DNA of 64,000 bases from Perkinsus olseni (Eukaryota; Perkinsozoa; Perkinsida): positions 1-64,000 of the forward strand of contig JABANN010000017.1 of NCBI GenBank assembly GCA_013115125.1, read 5' to 3'. Within the stretch, counting starts at the first letter, position 1. Every line of letters begins with the position of its first letter. Positions 1 through 13,066 of this stretch are shown here, in pieces. A model generated the notes under the pieces. That model saw only the letters and a program-made list of their open reading frames with translations, was not told the DNA's origin and made no database searches. The position numbers were made by a program, and so were the translations under genes.

Positions 1-70
<70 letters not shown>

Positions 71-71
71 G
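1..71. repeat. (TTG)n trinucleotide microsatellite
   Basis: An uninterrupted TGT/TTG repeat runs from the window edge and ends 16 bases before the ATG of the MMPL gene. It continues off the left edge, so its full length is unknown. It probably lies in the 5' leader or promoter of that gene. Confidence 0.95.
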
Positions 72-87
72 CTTCTGCAACTGTCAA

Positions 88-2643
88 ATGAGTGGAATCT
101 GCGGGAATCCCATCAAGCAGCACGCGGTGTTTGTCGGGAAGTATCTTGAAATTCTCCACCTATTAAGATACTTTCTCATACCCTTCTGGCTCACCCTATT
201 CGGTCTGGGTGTTGTGGGCGTCATCCACATGTTTGACTACATGACCAGCGCCCTCGATGCCCCGGCGGGGTCGCCAGCGTACAAAGCCACACAAAGGACT
301 TTCGACCTCTTCCCGCAGCATCAGTTTGGTTCACCAGAGGTTCTCCTTGTATCGCTCGACCAAGGGCATCCAGGGGACCTCTTCGACGATGGTCTGTTGG
401 ACAATCTCACAGAGACGGTGCGCACCTCCTTCCCCACCGGTACGAAGGTTGAGATAAAAGACTTCTTAGAGGCTCAACAGTCAGGCGAGCCAACGAGTCT
501 GTATCTTTCCCCTTATAATAGGACAACGCTCTTTACCGTCGCCTTCGGGGCTGGTCTGACTAAGGTTGGCGGCCTTGAAAGGGCCACCGCTAATGCCGTG
601 ACTGCGAAGTACGGCGATCGTGGTTTGTTTGTGGGTTGGGCGGGCATACTGGCTTTGGGCGACGAGTCTTCAAAGGTGACTGAGCGAGAGTTGGGTATAA
701 CACACGCGGTCGTACTGCCTCTCGCCTTCCTTCTGTTGGCTTTCTCTCTGCGGTCGTGGCGTCTCCTTCTGTTACCATTGACATGCTTACTTTTTTCAAT
801 AGCGATTTGTGGATCCTGTCTTTATATCCTATCGTTGTTCATGCCTGTGAACACCGGGGCACCGGTGATGATGTTCTTTCTGCTCATGGCCCTGTGTATC
901 GACTACTCATTGATACTCTTAACAAGGTTCAGAGAGGAGATCGTCGGAGTGCATCACAGGTCGCCCTATGAAGCCTGCAAGGAAATGCTGCAACACAGCG
1001 GCCATGTTGTCTTCAGCTCTGGAAGCATCCTGTTCGTGTGCTTTGTCTGGCTTATGATAATCCCCATTGGCCTCTTCAGGAGCATCGGCCTAGCCCTCAT
1101 GATCTCCGCTCTCTGCGCAGTATCAGTCAATCTCACGCTTGGCCCTACCTTGATGATCACCTTTCTGAAGTTCTTCGGCTCGTTCGGTAACAACAACTGC
1201 TGTTGCTGCTGGTCCTGGTGCTCCTGTCGTCATCGTCGTCGGTCTGAACCCAGTCCCTCTCCTGAAGGCACCCCGGCCGTCCGCCCTCCTCGCTCCGCTA
1301 GGTGCAGTCGTTGGTCCGGTCATCGCTTCTGGTACAGATGGGGTGGCTTCGTCACAACCCGTTGGGCTGCTGTCGCCTCTATCATTCTGCTATGCGTTAT
1401 AGTCGCGGTTTTCGGATGGGCTTGTTCTTTCCTCGCGATTACCTCCAATGTCTCCACGGCCAGTCCAAGAGACTCCTCTGTTGGCGAGACTGCAGCACGG
1501 ATGTCAGCAGCCTTGACGCCCGGCATGAGCGGCCCGTTCAACTTGGTCTTCGAAGCCACCGGTGGTGACGTCTTCTCAGAAGAATACTGGACGGCTGGGT
1601 TGAACCTGTGTAGGAAGATTGACCAAAAGTTGATGCAGCAGCACCCTAGGGGATCGCTACTTAGCTCGACGTATGTGAAAGTGCCCGGGCAAGCGGCGGT
1701 TGAGATCGACTTTAACCTCGCCAAATTCCTGACCTCCCCTCTATGTACTGATGCTCGCTGCAAGCAGTACCAAGACGGTCTGAAGAAGAGTATGAGCCCC
1801 GACGGTAATGCCCTCAAGGCCACCCTCATAGCTGACGATAGCCCAACCTCTCTGAAGGCCTCTGAGTTCACGCAGGACCTCCGCGACGTCATCACCACTG
1901 CAGTCCATGACAGCAGTGGCACACTATTGGTCTGGCTCACCGGTGTCTCTGTATCATCACATGATTCCATGGCGGCCGTCGTACGAAGCCTACCGGAGTT
2001 CGTAGCCGCCACCGCTGCGGTTTGCCTAGTCTTCGTAGGTGTGGTTTATAGATCGGTACTCATTGCCCTGAGGGGAGTCCTCACCATCGCCGTCACTCTC
2101 GTATTCTCCTTCGGCTTCGCTGCGGGAGTCTACATACGTGGTTGGCTTGACTTCCTCAACTGGGCGGCGGTATCTTCTGAATCGACGTCCGATGGTCTCT
2201 CCTGGATAGCTCTGCCCTTGGCCTTCTCTGTCGTCCTCGGACTGAGCCTTGACTATGACATCTTCCTTCTGGGCCGCATCGTCGAGGAGCACGATCGTGG
2301 TGTGGCCGACAGGGCCTCTGTCCGCATCGGAGTGTGGAAGGCCGGCAAAGTCGTTGTGTTAGCGGGCGCCGTCATGACCATCACGTTCTGTGGACTACTT
2401 TTTTCATCAACGCCCATGGTTAACCAGACTGGTTTCATACTGGTCACAGCTATCGTTCTGGATGCCTTCATCATGCAGGGTATAGTTACCCCCTCGCTTG
2501 TATCATTACTAGGCAAGGCCAACTGGTGGCCACGAGGTCATCCCCCTATCATTTACAACACCCCGGAAGAAGTCCCCGGCTACCATGACGACCTACTCCG
2601 CCCTCCCTCTTCGGAGAGGCTCAAGACGCCCCCATCGCTATAG
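88..2643 (+). CDS. MMPL/RND-superfamily multipass permease
   Basis: Uninterrupted 851-residue frame with an ATG just after the TTG repeat. The layout is the duplicated RND/MMPL plan. A first membrane helix lies at about residues 25-50, followed by a soluble loop to about 205. A membrane bundle at about 206-360 contains 'ALCIDYSLILLTRFREE'. A Cys/Arg-rich cytosolic linker follows at about 366-410 (a run of Cys, then SPSPEGTP). A helix near 425-450 precedes the second soluble loop, and a second bundle at about 640-820 contains 'LGLSLDYDIFLLGRIVEE'. The paired Asp-Tyr motifs in the two bundles are the proton-relay signature of MMPL and sterol/lipid RND transporters. The substrate is probably a lipid or hydrophobic compound at the plasma membrane, but this is inferred from the family. 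It is the only long intronless gene here, apart from the small Thr-rich secreted protein. That may point to retroposition or bacterial-like ancestry, but base use does not differ obviously from its neighbours. Confidence 0.85.
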   Translation: MSGICGNPIKQHAVFVGKYLEILHLLRYFLIPFWLTLFGLGVVGVIHMFDYMTSALDAPAGSPAYKATQRTFDLFPQHQFGSPEVLLVSLDQGHPGDLFDDGLLDNLTETVRTSFPTGTKVEIKDFLEAQQSGEPTSLYLSPYNRTTLFTVAFGAGLTKVGGLERATANAVTAKYGDRGLFVGWAGILALGDESSKVTERELGITHAVVLPLAFLLLAFSLRSWRLLLLPLTCLLFSIAICGSCLYILSLFMPVNTGAPVMMFFLLMALCIDYSLILLTRFREEIVGVHHRSPYEACKEMLQHSGHVVFSSGSILFVCFVWLMIIPIGLFRSIGLALMISALCAVSVNLTLGPTLMITFLKFFGSFGNNNCCCCWSWCSCRHRRRSEPSPSPEGTPAVRPPRSARCSRWSGHRFWYRWGGFVTTRWAAVASIILLCVIVAVFGWACSFLAITSNVSTASPRDSSVGETAARMSAALTPGMSGPFNLVFEATGGDVFSEEYWTAGLNLCRKIDQKLMQQHPRGSLLSSTYVKVPGQAAVEIDFNLAKFLTSPLCTDARCKQYQDGLKKSMSPDGNALKATLIADDSPTSLKASEFTQDLRDVITTAVHDSSGTLLVWLTGVSVSSHDSMAAVVRSLPEFVAATAAVCLVFVGVVYRSVLIALRGVLTIAVTLVFSFGFAAGVYIRGWLDFLNWAAVSSESTSDGLSWIALPLAFSVVLGLSLDYDIFLLGRIVEEHDRGVADRASVRIGVWKAGKVVVLAGAVMTITFCGLLFSSTPMVNQTGFILVTAIVLDAFIMQGIVTPSLVSLLGKANWWPRGHPPIIYNTPEEVPGYHDDLLRPPSSERLKTPPSL

Positions 2644-2908
2644 AGTACTTGTTGCTTTTATGCTTTACCGCCGCAGAATTGATTTTATGTCTTCGATCAG
2701 CATTTCACCCCCCCTTGTCTTCCATCGCCTTGCGTTCGTGACACTGGTTCGACTACGGAGTCACCCTCTCTTTCCTACTCTCCGTCCATTCTCAGTATTT
2801 CCCTGCTTGCCGGCGGCGAGGAACAGTTGTTGGGCGTGTCTGACATAATATCGCATTCCTAAAGAGCCGACTATTATCAAGTGACAAGAAGCGTTCCCTA
2901 TACTCGTT

Positions 2909-5564
2909 ATGTACCCTCAAGGGGATCCCCTTAGCCCCTCTCTTGTTGATGGTCCCCAAGTGGGACGCATCTACACCAACGGCGAGAGGAGCGACGCTGG
3001 TGGCTTGGACGAGAAGAGGGTTGTTAGCCCGAGTTCCTGGCGAGATGGCGTGGGCACTCTTGAGTTGAAGAATACGTTTATCTCTCTCCGCCTCCTGGAC
3101 CCGGTGAAGGGAGTCGTCGACGCTGATTCCGAGGAGGAAGGGAGCCCGCCGGACTTTACTGTGGATGATGATGATGACGATGCTGAATGTTTGCCTGAGT
3201 CGACCTGCCTGCTCCGGATGTCGTCCCGAGTACACAAGTCGCTGCAAGGCAAGGTGGCGTACCGACGGGAGCGGAGCTGCCCTGCGGCCATGAAGGCCGG
3301 GGTCTGTGAACTTGTCCAACACCAGGGCTCCACCGATCCTGAGTTTGATGGTGAGAAAGACCAGGCGCATGGTCGATATTAGCTGCTTGATACGGCAATT
3401 AAGAAGTCCCTCTCAGATCTCGAAGAGGGTCACAGAACGCTGGTCTGTGAAGGAGCGGTCGACGATGCAGCTGAGAGGAAACACGACTACCAACTTACTA
3501 AGCGAAGAAGATCACCAAGGAAAGGACGTGAGACGTTTGAGGAACCCACACCGTTGACCTAGCATCTACTGTCCCAATGGGAGCTGCTACGGATGTCTTT
3601 ACGGCGAACATCAACTTGAGTGAAATTGCCCCCACAGTCGAGCACTTGTTCAACTCCGCGATGTGCCCTTGTGAAACTGATCTCTCTAGTGAAGCAAATG
3701 GTAATTCGGGCCGAATTATTCGGCGAAATGTGGTACTCGAGTTCGCGGTTGGTATGGACACTCTGTCACTGCTAGCGCGTCCTCAACCTAACAAAGGTGC
3801 CCACCACTTTCTTGTTGCTCAGGGGGATCCTCCTTCAAGACCGACAATAGAAGCACAGCTCCAACGCTGATGTATACTCCGGGCCGGAGACAGGGCAACT
3901 TCAACCACGACTACAGCAACCGCCGTTCGTCCCGTGGCCTCGTCCTGGGCGCCGCCCGCCCGGCCAATGGGCTCTCCAGTAACTGCAACAAAATTTCCAA
4001 CGGCAACGAATCCTCAGCGGCCGGTATGTGCGTTGGAAGCTACTAGATTAGCTGCCGTGATAGCCCCATCCGTGCTCAGATACACGCTCCACCGTCATGC
4101 TCCGTAACATCCCATACTCCATGGGACAGTCGAGGGTTCTGGACGCCCTCTTCACACTGGGATTTCAGTAACGCCTCGGCTGCTTCGCTGGGGAGTCTGT
4201 CCTCTCCGGTTCAGGTCCAAGATCGACTTTTTCTATGCCCCTCTGGATTTTTCCTCGGGCAACAACCTCGGGTACGCCTTCGTCAATCTACGGAGGCCGG
4301 AGTATGTTGATGAGTTTTACAATAGACTCAACGGTAAGACGGCCAGGACTGTGGGTTGGTGATAACCACCAAGACCACCACTGCTGGAGATGATGATTGT
4401 GATGTCCCTCAGACGTGTGTCTGTCTCAACTGGGTGATGCGTGGAATGTCAAGAGGTTGCAGGTGTGTTGGGCACGCGTGCAAGGTGAGTCTGCCAAGGT
4501 GTGACTATCACGCCGGACCAGCAGCTCTATCGTAGGCTTCGAAGCGAATGTGGAACACTACCACAACTCCCCTGTCATTGACATGCCGGAGGGCTATCGC
4601 CCGATAGTCATCAACGATGACGGCAGCCGGGCCACGTTCCATCACCGTCATCACCAGCAAGACTATCCGAGCAACACGACGTACATTCATCGTGATCGGA
4701 GCTGCGATGAGACTTTGAAGGACACTTTCTCTCCCGTGACTCCAGAGACGAGCGCGGTAACCCCAGTCCGAGCTTGCGAAGCCTCCTGCAGCGGCGACCT
4801 GCAGCTGCAGCAGCAGCAGCAGCAGTATCTCACGTATCCCTGGCCCTCAACTAACATACGCATGAGCGCCACAGACAGACGACGGTATTACAGCCGAGCT
4901 GGCAGGTGAGTGGTTGTAGAAGTTGTGTCATGTGGCAGTCGCCAGCATGCCTTCGCTCCGTCGATTCACCTGTCACTCTCGTCTCATGTCCGATCAGACT
5001 GTGTTGTGATCGGTCTCCTCGGGCTTTCCTCCTTAGGAGACCAGACCCACTAGACGCTGTCGGCCCTGATGGGGGACTTCTGACCACCCCTGAGTTCATT
5101 CCGGCTTCAATGCGGAACGGCCGCGCACATCGCCATCACCACCACCACCGTAGGCCCACTCAAGGGAAGGACATACCACACTTCCCGCAGATCGAAATGG
5201 GAATCGTCGACGGGCCTACACGACTGACCTCAGTGCTGTTGGCTTCGAGTCAAGCGTGATGCATTTGCCTGGGGATCTCGGGTAGTGGTGGGAGTGCACG
5301 TTCCGAGCTGACGATCGACCTGTGCTCGTCAGGCCCCCTCCTTCCGAGATCACCATGTGCGTTGAGAATGAATCGACTACCCCAACTCAGAGTGGCGCAG
5401 TTGCCCCTACCATTCCTCGGCAACGTACACTCTCCTCCTCGTCAACTTCAGTGACTTTACTTAAGAAGTCTGTTGACTACCCTGACAGCACACGGGACGC
5501 TGAGGGCGGCGGCGGCAGCATCGGTCATGGCACCTTGGGAGCGGCCTTCTCTCCTGGGTCCTGA
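2909..5564 (+). CDS. Mei2-like RNA-binding protein (RRM_2 domain), multi-exon
   Basis: Exon joins give a continuous RRM_2 domain. 'TVMLRNIPYSMGQSRVLDAL' is followed by a 47-nt intron (4168-4214), then 'SKIDFFYAPLDFSSGNNLGY', 'AFVNLRRPEYVDEFYNRLNG', and after two more short introns 'VKRLQVCWARVQGFEANVEH'. The motifs MLRNIP, DFFY.P.DF, GYAF.N and CWARVQG are diagnostic of the C-terminal RRM of Mei2 proteins, which bind RNA in meiosis or differentiation control. The N-terminal part (2909 to about 4080) is acidic and low complexity (VDDDDDDAE) and its exon joins are less certain. The tail carries a Gln run at about 4805-4826, His-rich segments, and last exons ending SIGHGTLGAAFSPGS. The start is the ATG at 2909. 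Confidence 0.75.
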
Positions 5565-6034
5565 TGATCATGCCATCTATCCAGGCGGCCGCAAACATTG
5601 TCCTGGCTCAGCGCTGCTTCTCGGGAAGCTGTTGTTGTTACGTAGTTTATATTAACTCGAATAACCTTAGATAGATCAGTTATGAACATTTTTATCTTTG
5701 CTGCTGCTCTCGAGGGGACCTCTCCCATTAGGGAGGCCTAGTCACCACCTTGCCTTAACAAAGTGAACAGCAGAATCACTTGGTATTTTGCTGCTTGCCG
5801 TACTCCCCTTCGTGTATTACAACGATGATCATCGTGAATTACGTTGATCTGACTATCCGTTCATCTCATTTCTGTCATCTGCCTCATTAGTCTTTTCATG
5901 CTAGTAGTAGAGTCACAAGTTGTAAAGCAGGATCCGCTGAAGGCACAATTTTTTCTGGCAGCCGTCTGGGTTGGACTCTGTGGCCTGTTGAGTTGCGTAG
6001 TACAGAGGGGACTTAGCGGCCATCAGACTTAACG
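5565..6034. other. intergenic stretch
   Basis: 470 bases between the Mei2-like gene and the coiled-coil gene. It is AT-richer than its flanks. I see no coding exon, RNA gene or repeat. It probably holds the 3' end of one gene and the promoter of the next. Confidence 0.5.
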
Positions 6035-7204
6035 ATGGCTTCGTCTGCCTCATCGCATCAGAGCACAGAAGACGACGTAGCAGCCCTCGACGCCTGGGAG
6101 AGGGCTTTGAAGAGTGCTACGTCAGAGGCGCTAGCAACAACAGTAGTGAATGAATCAGCTGGTATCCACCGCTTTTTGTGGATAGTAGGTACATCGGAAT
6201 CAGGTCGAAGCCTTGCAGGGTGAGAATGTAAGTTGACGGCCGCAGCCTTTGGTGGTGTCTGCACGTTCTCTTCAGCTCAGTTTACGTCAGTACTTGGAGA
6301 CCGTTCAAAGGGAGGCGGATCAGCTGAGGGACTCAGGTGTGATCGCTTTGGCGCTGTGGTGGAATGCTCCTTCTAGTTACGGACTTGAAGGAAGAGATCG
6401 ATGCCATGCGGCAAGTGTTAGCCACCAAAGACAAGGTGGGCTGTCGAAGGAGACCACTGAGAAGTGGATAGGTTTTCCTCAGATTCACGTCGATCGGGTC
6501 GATAATTTGTTACAAGAAGTCTCGGCGCTTCGGGGCGATAACGAGCGGATGGCCCTCCTGTCCGCCGACGCTGAGACAGTGAAGGTGGAAAATGATCAGC
6601 TGAAGCGACGCAACACTGAACTCGAGCAAGAGATGAACAGATTGCGGAGTAATAGCAGCAGCAGCAGCTGCTGCTGCTGTGGATTGATGCCACATCGCCC
6701 GTCACAGGCTCCAACACGGCGCTCTCATCGCAATTGATGCAAGTCATGAGTGGAGATTCCGAAGGAAGTTTTGGTGGCCGGCCGATCCACGAAGAAGACG
6801 AAGAGGAGCTCTCGTTGGCTGAGGCCTCGGATGACCCGAAAGTACCACGGACGGCCGAGCACAGTTTTGGAGAATATTTTCAGGTTATTCTGGAAATTTT
6901 GAATCGTCAGCGTGCCAGAGCTCAAACTCGAGAAACTGAGCTTGTCGAGCAAATAGAGCGACTAACAGAGAGAATTGGCAAACTATCAACTGAGTCATCA
7001 TCGGCATTAGGAAGGGAGCTGCCCCCGCCGTCCACGGCAAGCCAGGTAACCTTCTCGATACCTTGGCCGAGGCAGCGAGGGTTTCGGTTTCAGGACGAGC
7101 GTGCTGCGGCTGCTACGAGTATCGGGTCCCAGCTGAAAAATCGTGTGCAAAATATAAGCGCGCAGTCGGGCATCGCCGACTTGGCTGGACGATTTTTTGG
7201 TTAA
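6035..7204 (+). CDS. coiled-coil protein, unidentified
   Basis: Six short exons join in frame into an uninterrupted heptad-rich protein: 'MASSASSHQSTEDDVAALDA', then 'VEALQGENLSLRQYLETVQR', 'TDLKEEIDAMRQVLATKDKI', 'NLLQEVSALRGDNERMALLS' and 'ENDQLKRRNTELEQEMNRLR'. The first intron (6143-6203) is chosen because only that junction keeps the coiled coil open. After an acidic linker (HEEDEEELSLAEASDD), a second coiled segment (QTRETELVEQIERLTERIGK) follows. The tail (NISAQSGIADLAGRFFG) is hydrophobic and may be a binding or membrane-contact motif. Golgin or centrosomal scaffolds look similar, but no diagnostic domain is visible. The last intron (6649-6707) carries a CAG/CTG palindrome. Confidence 0.6.
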
Positions 7205-7271
7205 CTGTGAGTGGCGTTGGGTTATTCAAGTGAGGACTTTCAACGCAACGCTTGATGAAGTACAACTACTA

Positions 7272-8251
7272 TCATAACATGTGCAGAACTGATCTGGCGA
7301 AGATGTGGTAGTCCACCGTCCCTGATGGCAAAGCCGATCATACTCGGGAAATAACAGAGATGATAACCTCACCGGTGGCCGTTGCATCGGCCTGTCGAAT
7401 CATCCCGTCCGCCTCTTCTTCGGTCAACGCGTCGCCCATCGACGTCATCACGTTGATGAGCTCAGCTGCGTCTATCTTCCCACAACCCTCTCTGTCGAAG
7501 ATCTTGAAGGCTTCAATAACCTCTTGCTCTGTTATGACACTCCTTCTCAATAAGGATACGAGCCTGATACCACAGACCCCTTACAGCTGCTTAATCGACG
7601 GGTGTCCACCTTATAAAGTCCTGGAAATTCAATAGCCCTTTGCCCGAGGGGTCAGCCTGATTGAGTGCCTAGGGAAGGATCGTAATCGACATGAAAATAG
7701 ATTTCGTTGATACATCAGTAAACTCGTCGTCACTGCTCGACCCACCCGCCCTGACGACAGAAATCAGCACAATTCTTGCAAGCTCGCCGCTCACCGGTTG
7801 AATGCAACCCGAGCCTCTATTGAAGTTATCACGCCGTCGCCAACGACATTGACGGTTTGGAATTCCCGGGCGAGTTCAGCGATATCCTGCGGGGACCGAC
7901 TCCAATGGGGCCACCAATCGTAACTTGAAGGAAATTTTTGCGGCCTTACTTTCTCACAAATGCCATGAGCTTCCTGAAGGGAGAAGTCGTAGCCGAGCTC
8001 GGAGACTGTCGGGAACTTGACCTGCTCACTCTGATACGATATTGGACGTTTTCCGTATCCCCTACCCCGAGACCCTCCAGCTCGATAATCGTTCTCTCGG
8101 CTTCTGTCAGCTCCTCTGTCTCTTCTGGTTGAGTGTCTTTGAGTGATTTATCTGCGTCTTCGCCCGCAGAGGTTCGATCCCCGGTCTCTTCCTGTTCAAC
8201 CATCGGGTCGACGGACTGTCGATTTTTCGCTTCGCCCGAGGCCTCAGACAT
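7272..8251 (-). CDS. calmodulin-like EF-hand protein with acidic N-terminal extension
   Basis: Read on the minus strand from the ATG at 8251, a charged extension (MSEASGEAKNRQSVDPMVEQ...TEELTEAERTIIELEG) is followed by EF-hand exons. The first is 'DIAELAREFQTVNVVGDGVI', the next 'EFTDALNQADPSGKGLLNFQDF', then 'EQEVIEAFKIFDREGCGKID' and a last loop 'DGMIRQADATATGTVDYHIF'. The central part aligns with calmodulin hands 2-4 (AFKIFDREG.GKI..AEL..VM...G..LTEEE.D.MI). Several loops lack the full set of acidic ligands: loop one has NVVGDG and loop four ATATG. Ca binding may therefore be confined to one or two sites. Four short introns (about 45-50 nt) are needed, the last (5' site GTGAGG) giving the in-frame C-terminus ARSVLHML. 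It could also be called caltractin/centrin-like. Confidence 0.75.
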
Positions 8252-9064
8252 TACGATGGCAACGCTTCCTCCGAGTAATCCTCATTTTGAACTCAACGCC
8301 GAGGGGAATTCAGTATAATGGTTGATGGTGCTGCTGTTATTATTATTATTACCAACTATTCTGCAAGAATGATGAGAGGCTAGTAGGCGTCGATGATAAT
8401 AATGATGATGACAAGTGCTTCCTCCGACCACTGCTTCACGAAGATGATCGAAACAACGACGATCCGCAACCAAGAACATCATCATCACAATCACCGAAGT
8501 AGTAGTAGCTGATCTTACCGTGACCATGGATCGAGTGCAAAATCTTTTATACAAGTAGAAAACAGGAGAAGAGAGACAATGCACGTCCAGCGTCTCGCAG
8601 CACGCTAAGAGCCTGGACTTCGTCACGCGCCACAAAATTACCAACACCGTCGACAAACGCTTGCAAGGTAACTTATGCCTCCACAACGATTCTCCGCTCA
8701 CTACGAAGCCGGTATAATTATGATGGTGATAATACAACGACGGCAGCCACAAAAGCGCGCGCCCAAACGATCGATTACATGATCAGTGGATGAGACCAGC
8801 ACAGCCCGACGACGAGGATTATGACGACGACATGATAATAAAAGGTACAGATGACTGCTAGAGAGTAAGGAAGAGCAAGATTGTCGGAGGGCGGCGGCTC
8901 ACCAGAATAGTCTACGAGTTAATGATGATGATGATGATGGTCATGCTGCGATAATTGTCTACTGGACATCACATGGCTCGACCGCCCATTACAGCATAAT
9001 CATCGCCATCGTGGACTCGACACCATTGCAAGAGTCCTCCGACACACGCCTCGACGACTTGCCC
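8252..9064. other. intergenic region rich in GAT/ATG simple repeats
   Basis: About 800 bases with scattered (ATG/GAT)n tracts, for example near 8390-8415 and 8928-8945. Open frames here are low-complexity and have no family signature. A copy of the CACGCGCCACAAAA-type motif is at 8624-8637. The region lies upstream of the calmodulin-like gene and downstream of PP1. Confidence 0.5.
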
Positions 9065-11324
<2,260 letters not shown>

Positions 11325-11708
11325 TTTTACTACAACCACTGCTGCGAAAGGAAAAGAACAACAACCAAACCGGCGGTAATTACAGTCAAGGATGGACGGT
11401 GCATCATTGAAAGTTCATGTCTAACGTCGTCAGCCCTGTCCTCCTAGCTCGCGCTATGCGTGTGTATCTTAGGCCCCAGCATGAATAACTTCTGGTGAGT
11501 TCAAACATTAGTCTCCAGCTTGACCTATTTTGCATCTTACCAGAACCAACCTAAGATATTTCCGATACTTCCCCATCACGTGAAACGCAACTCATTATAA
11601 TATGCAGCCTGGTCATCATCATACAGCCTCAGTCGTCGTCATCCACAGTGGTGCTAATACGATCAACAACAAGTGAATGGTGGGAGCATCAGCATCATCA
11701 TACACCGA
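11325..11708. other. intergenic stretch between PP1 and eL14
   Basis: 384 bases with no supported exon. It separates the PP1 start codon (minus strand, 11324) from the eL14 stop codon (11709-11711), so it must carry the PP1 promoter and the eL14 3' end. No TATA-like box stands out. Confidence 0.45.
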
Positions 11709-12274
11709 TTAGTGCTGCTTGCGGATCTTGTTGATGGAGGCACGCATAGCCTGACCGATGCGCTTCTTGGCAACCATAACCTTGAAACGCTCGAAGTCGG
11801 TAAGACTGAAAAAAGAAAGAGAACAATGCTGCTCCGGTTGGCGCGTGCATTTATGAAATGCCAGCGCGACCTAAAGATACTTACGCGAGCTTGTTCTTGC
11901 GGGCGACACGCCTGCGAGCGAATCTAGTGGCGTTGAACTTGGCAAGGACATCACCCTCCTTAAGACCCTTGGCTACGGTGGGGCCGTGAGCACCACGGAA
12001 AGTGTTGGGGACGACGAAATCGGAGAGAGCCAACCAGCGGAGAGGGATCTGCTGGCGACCGACACCTGATACCACACCATTCCCAATTCACATTCAGCAA
12101 TCACCATCCATCCTGAGTTCCCCTGCTATTATTACCGGTGACGTTCTTAGGTCCGTCAACGACGACCCTTCGGTGGTCGATGACGTCCACGATGGTGCAT
12201 TGCTTGCCCTCATCGGGACCGTAGGTGACGGTGCAGAAGCGGCCAGGCTCCACGAAACGGTTGTAAGACGGCAT
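11709..12274 (-). CDS. RPL14: 60S ribosomal protein eL14
   Basis: Minus strand, ATG at 12274, three exons. It begins [14 protein letters not shown], then '[20 protein letters not shown]' (the KOW-like fold typical of eL14), [12 protein letters not shown], '[20 protein letters not shown]', '[19 protein letters not shown]' and '[20 protein letters not shown]', ending [12 protein letters not shown]. The pattern RFVE.GR, IVDVID, VDGP, LTDF and [11 protein letters not shown] is the eL14 family signature, and the length (about 140 aa) is normal. It is a structural protein of the cytosolic large subunit. Confidence 0.9.
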
Positions 12275-12434
12275 CGCTGCAGTTGATGACTTCTCCGTAA
12301 AGGAAGACCAAGACAGGGGGAAAAGCTATAGCGAAATCGATCACGCGCAAAAGGAAAGACTTTTGTCCATCTTGCAATCTTGCAATTTCCTAACGCTCTT
12401 GACACGTTCAAGGTATCTTACGGTTGCTGTGAAT

Positions 12435-13066
12435 ATGCTTCCCACCCGACTTGGCAATGGGTTCGAAATAATAGCCACGCAGCAGGTAGCATTCTACGGT
12501 CAGAGATTGTCAACTATGCCCACTTTCTCGGGGGTTGAGGCTGTGGACTTGGTGTTGGCTGATGATGAGGACGACAATCTCGACGTGGCTGAGATGAGCC
12601 TAACTTGTCATGGTTTTGACGAGGATCGGATCAGTCGAGTGAACTGCGGAGAAGATGCCATCGATAACGTCGTAGCAGTCCTACCATAAATCGACCTACT
12701 CGCGATTCTGTTCTCTCAGTTGGAGCTGCAGGAGAGTGACGATGTAGACGACCCGGTAATCGTCCTCCTAGATCTCAACATGCCCCCAAAGATGGGCGGC
12801 GCTGAGGCTGCCGAGAGGATCCGAACGATGATGGGCAACGAGGAACTAGCTCGGTATTCCCATGCAGAAGGTCGTGGGTTCGAATCCCGCTTGCTCCCCT
12901 CAGGAACGTCATGTTGGTCTGCTGTTCCGCCGGCCGAGTGGAGGACCTCAAATCCCAAAGCTGGGCCCACAACTTCGATCATTTCTGCACCAAGCCCTTC
13001 ACGCCCCAAACCGCCGAAGAGCTCGCTACAGCCATCGAGCAATGGTGCGAGGAACAAGATGAGTAA
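12435..13066 (+). CDS. stand-alone CheY-like response-regulator receiver domain protein
   Basis: Three exons on the plus strand. The receiver fold reads 'AVDLVLADDEDDNLDVAEMS' (strand 1 with the acidic pair), then a 42-nt intron (12678-12719), 'DDPVIVLLDLNMPPKMGGAE' (phospho-acceptor Asp in LLDLNMP), 'RIRTMMGNEELARNVMLVCC', 'SAGRVEDLKSQSWAHNFDHF' and 'CTKPFTPQTAEELATAIEQW'. The conserved Ser (CCSAG), aromatic switch (NFDHF) and Lys (TKPF) are all present, so the domain should accept phosphate from a histidine kinase or Hpt protein. There is no output domain after it. The second intron (12854-12903) has a tRNA T-arm. The joined frame ELA-R-NVML across that intron proves it is spliced. The ATG at 12435 is the likeliest start; the next ATG is at 12516. 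Confidence 0.8.
12854..12903 (+). repeat. 50-nt intron containing a tRNA 3'-half (T-arm/B box), sense
   Basis: The intron starts GTATTCC and ends CCCCTCAG. Inside is the variable-loop sequence AGGTC, followed by a fully pairable five-base T-stem (GTGGG with CCCGC, one G-U pair) around the loop TTCGAAT. Removing exactly these 50 bases restores the receiver-domain frame. Confidence 0.85.

Noticed and set aside
1320-2012. 230-codon minus-strand frame inside the MMPL gene
   Set aside because: Shadow of the real gene: the plus-strand frame has transporter motifs throughout and this one has none.
8170-8181. B-box match GAGGTTCGATCC in the calmodulin-like gene
   Set aside because: It lies in a continuous coding frame (EETGDRTSAGED on the minus strand) with no GT-AG boundaries, so I count it as chance or at most an old exonised copy.
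8282-8752. 156-codon minus-strand frame with His/Tyr runs
   Set aside because: It is an effect of the GAT/ATG simple repeats, with no domain and poor composition.
12435-13066. Bacterial contamination, suggested by the response regulator
   Set aside because: The gene has two short GT-AG introns and sits between clear eukaryotic genes.
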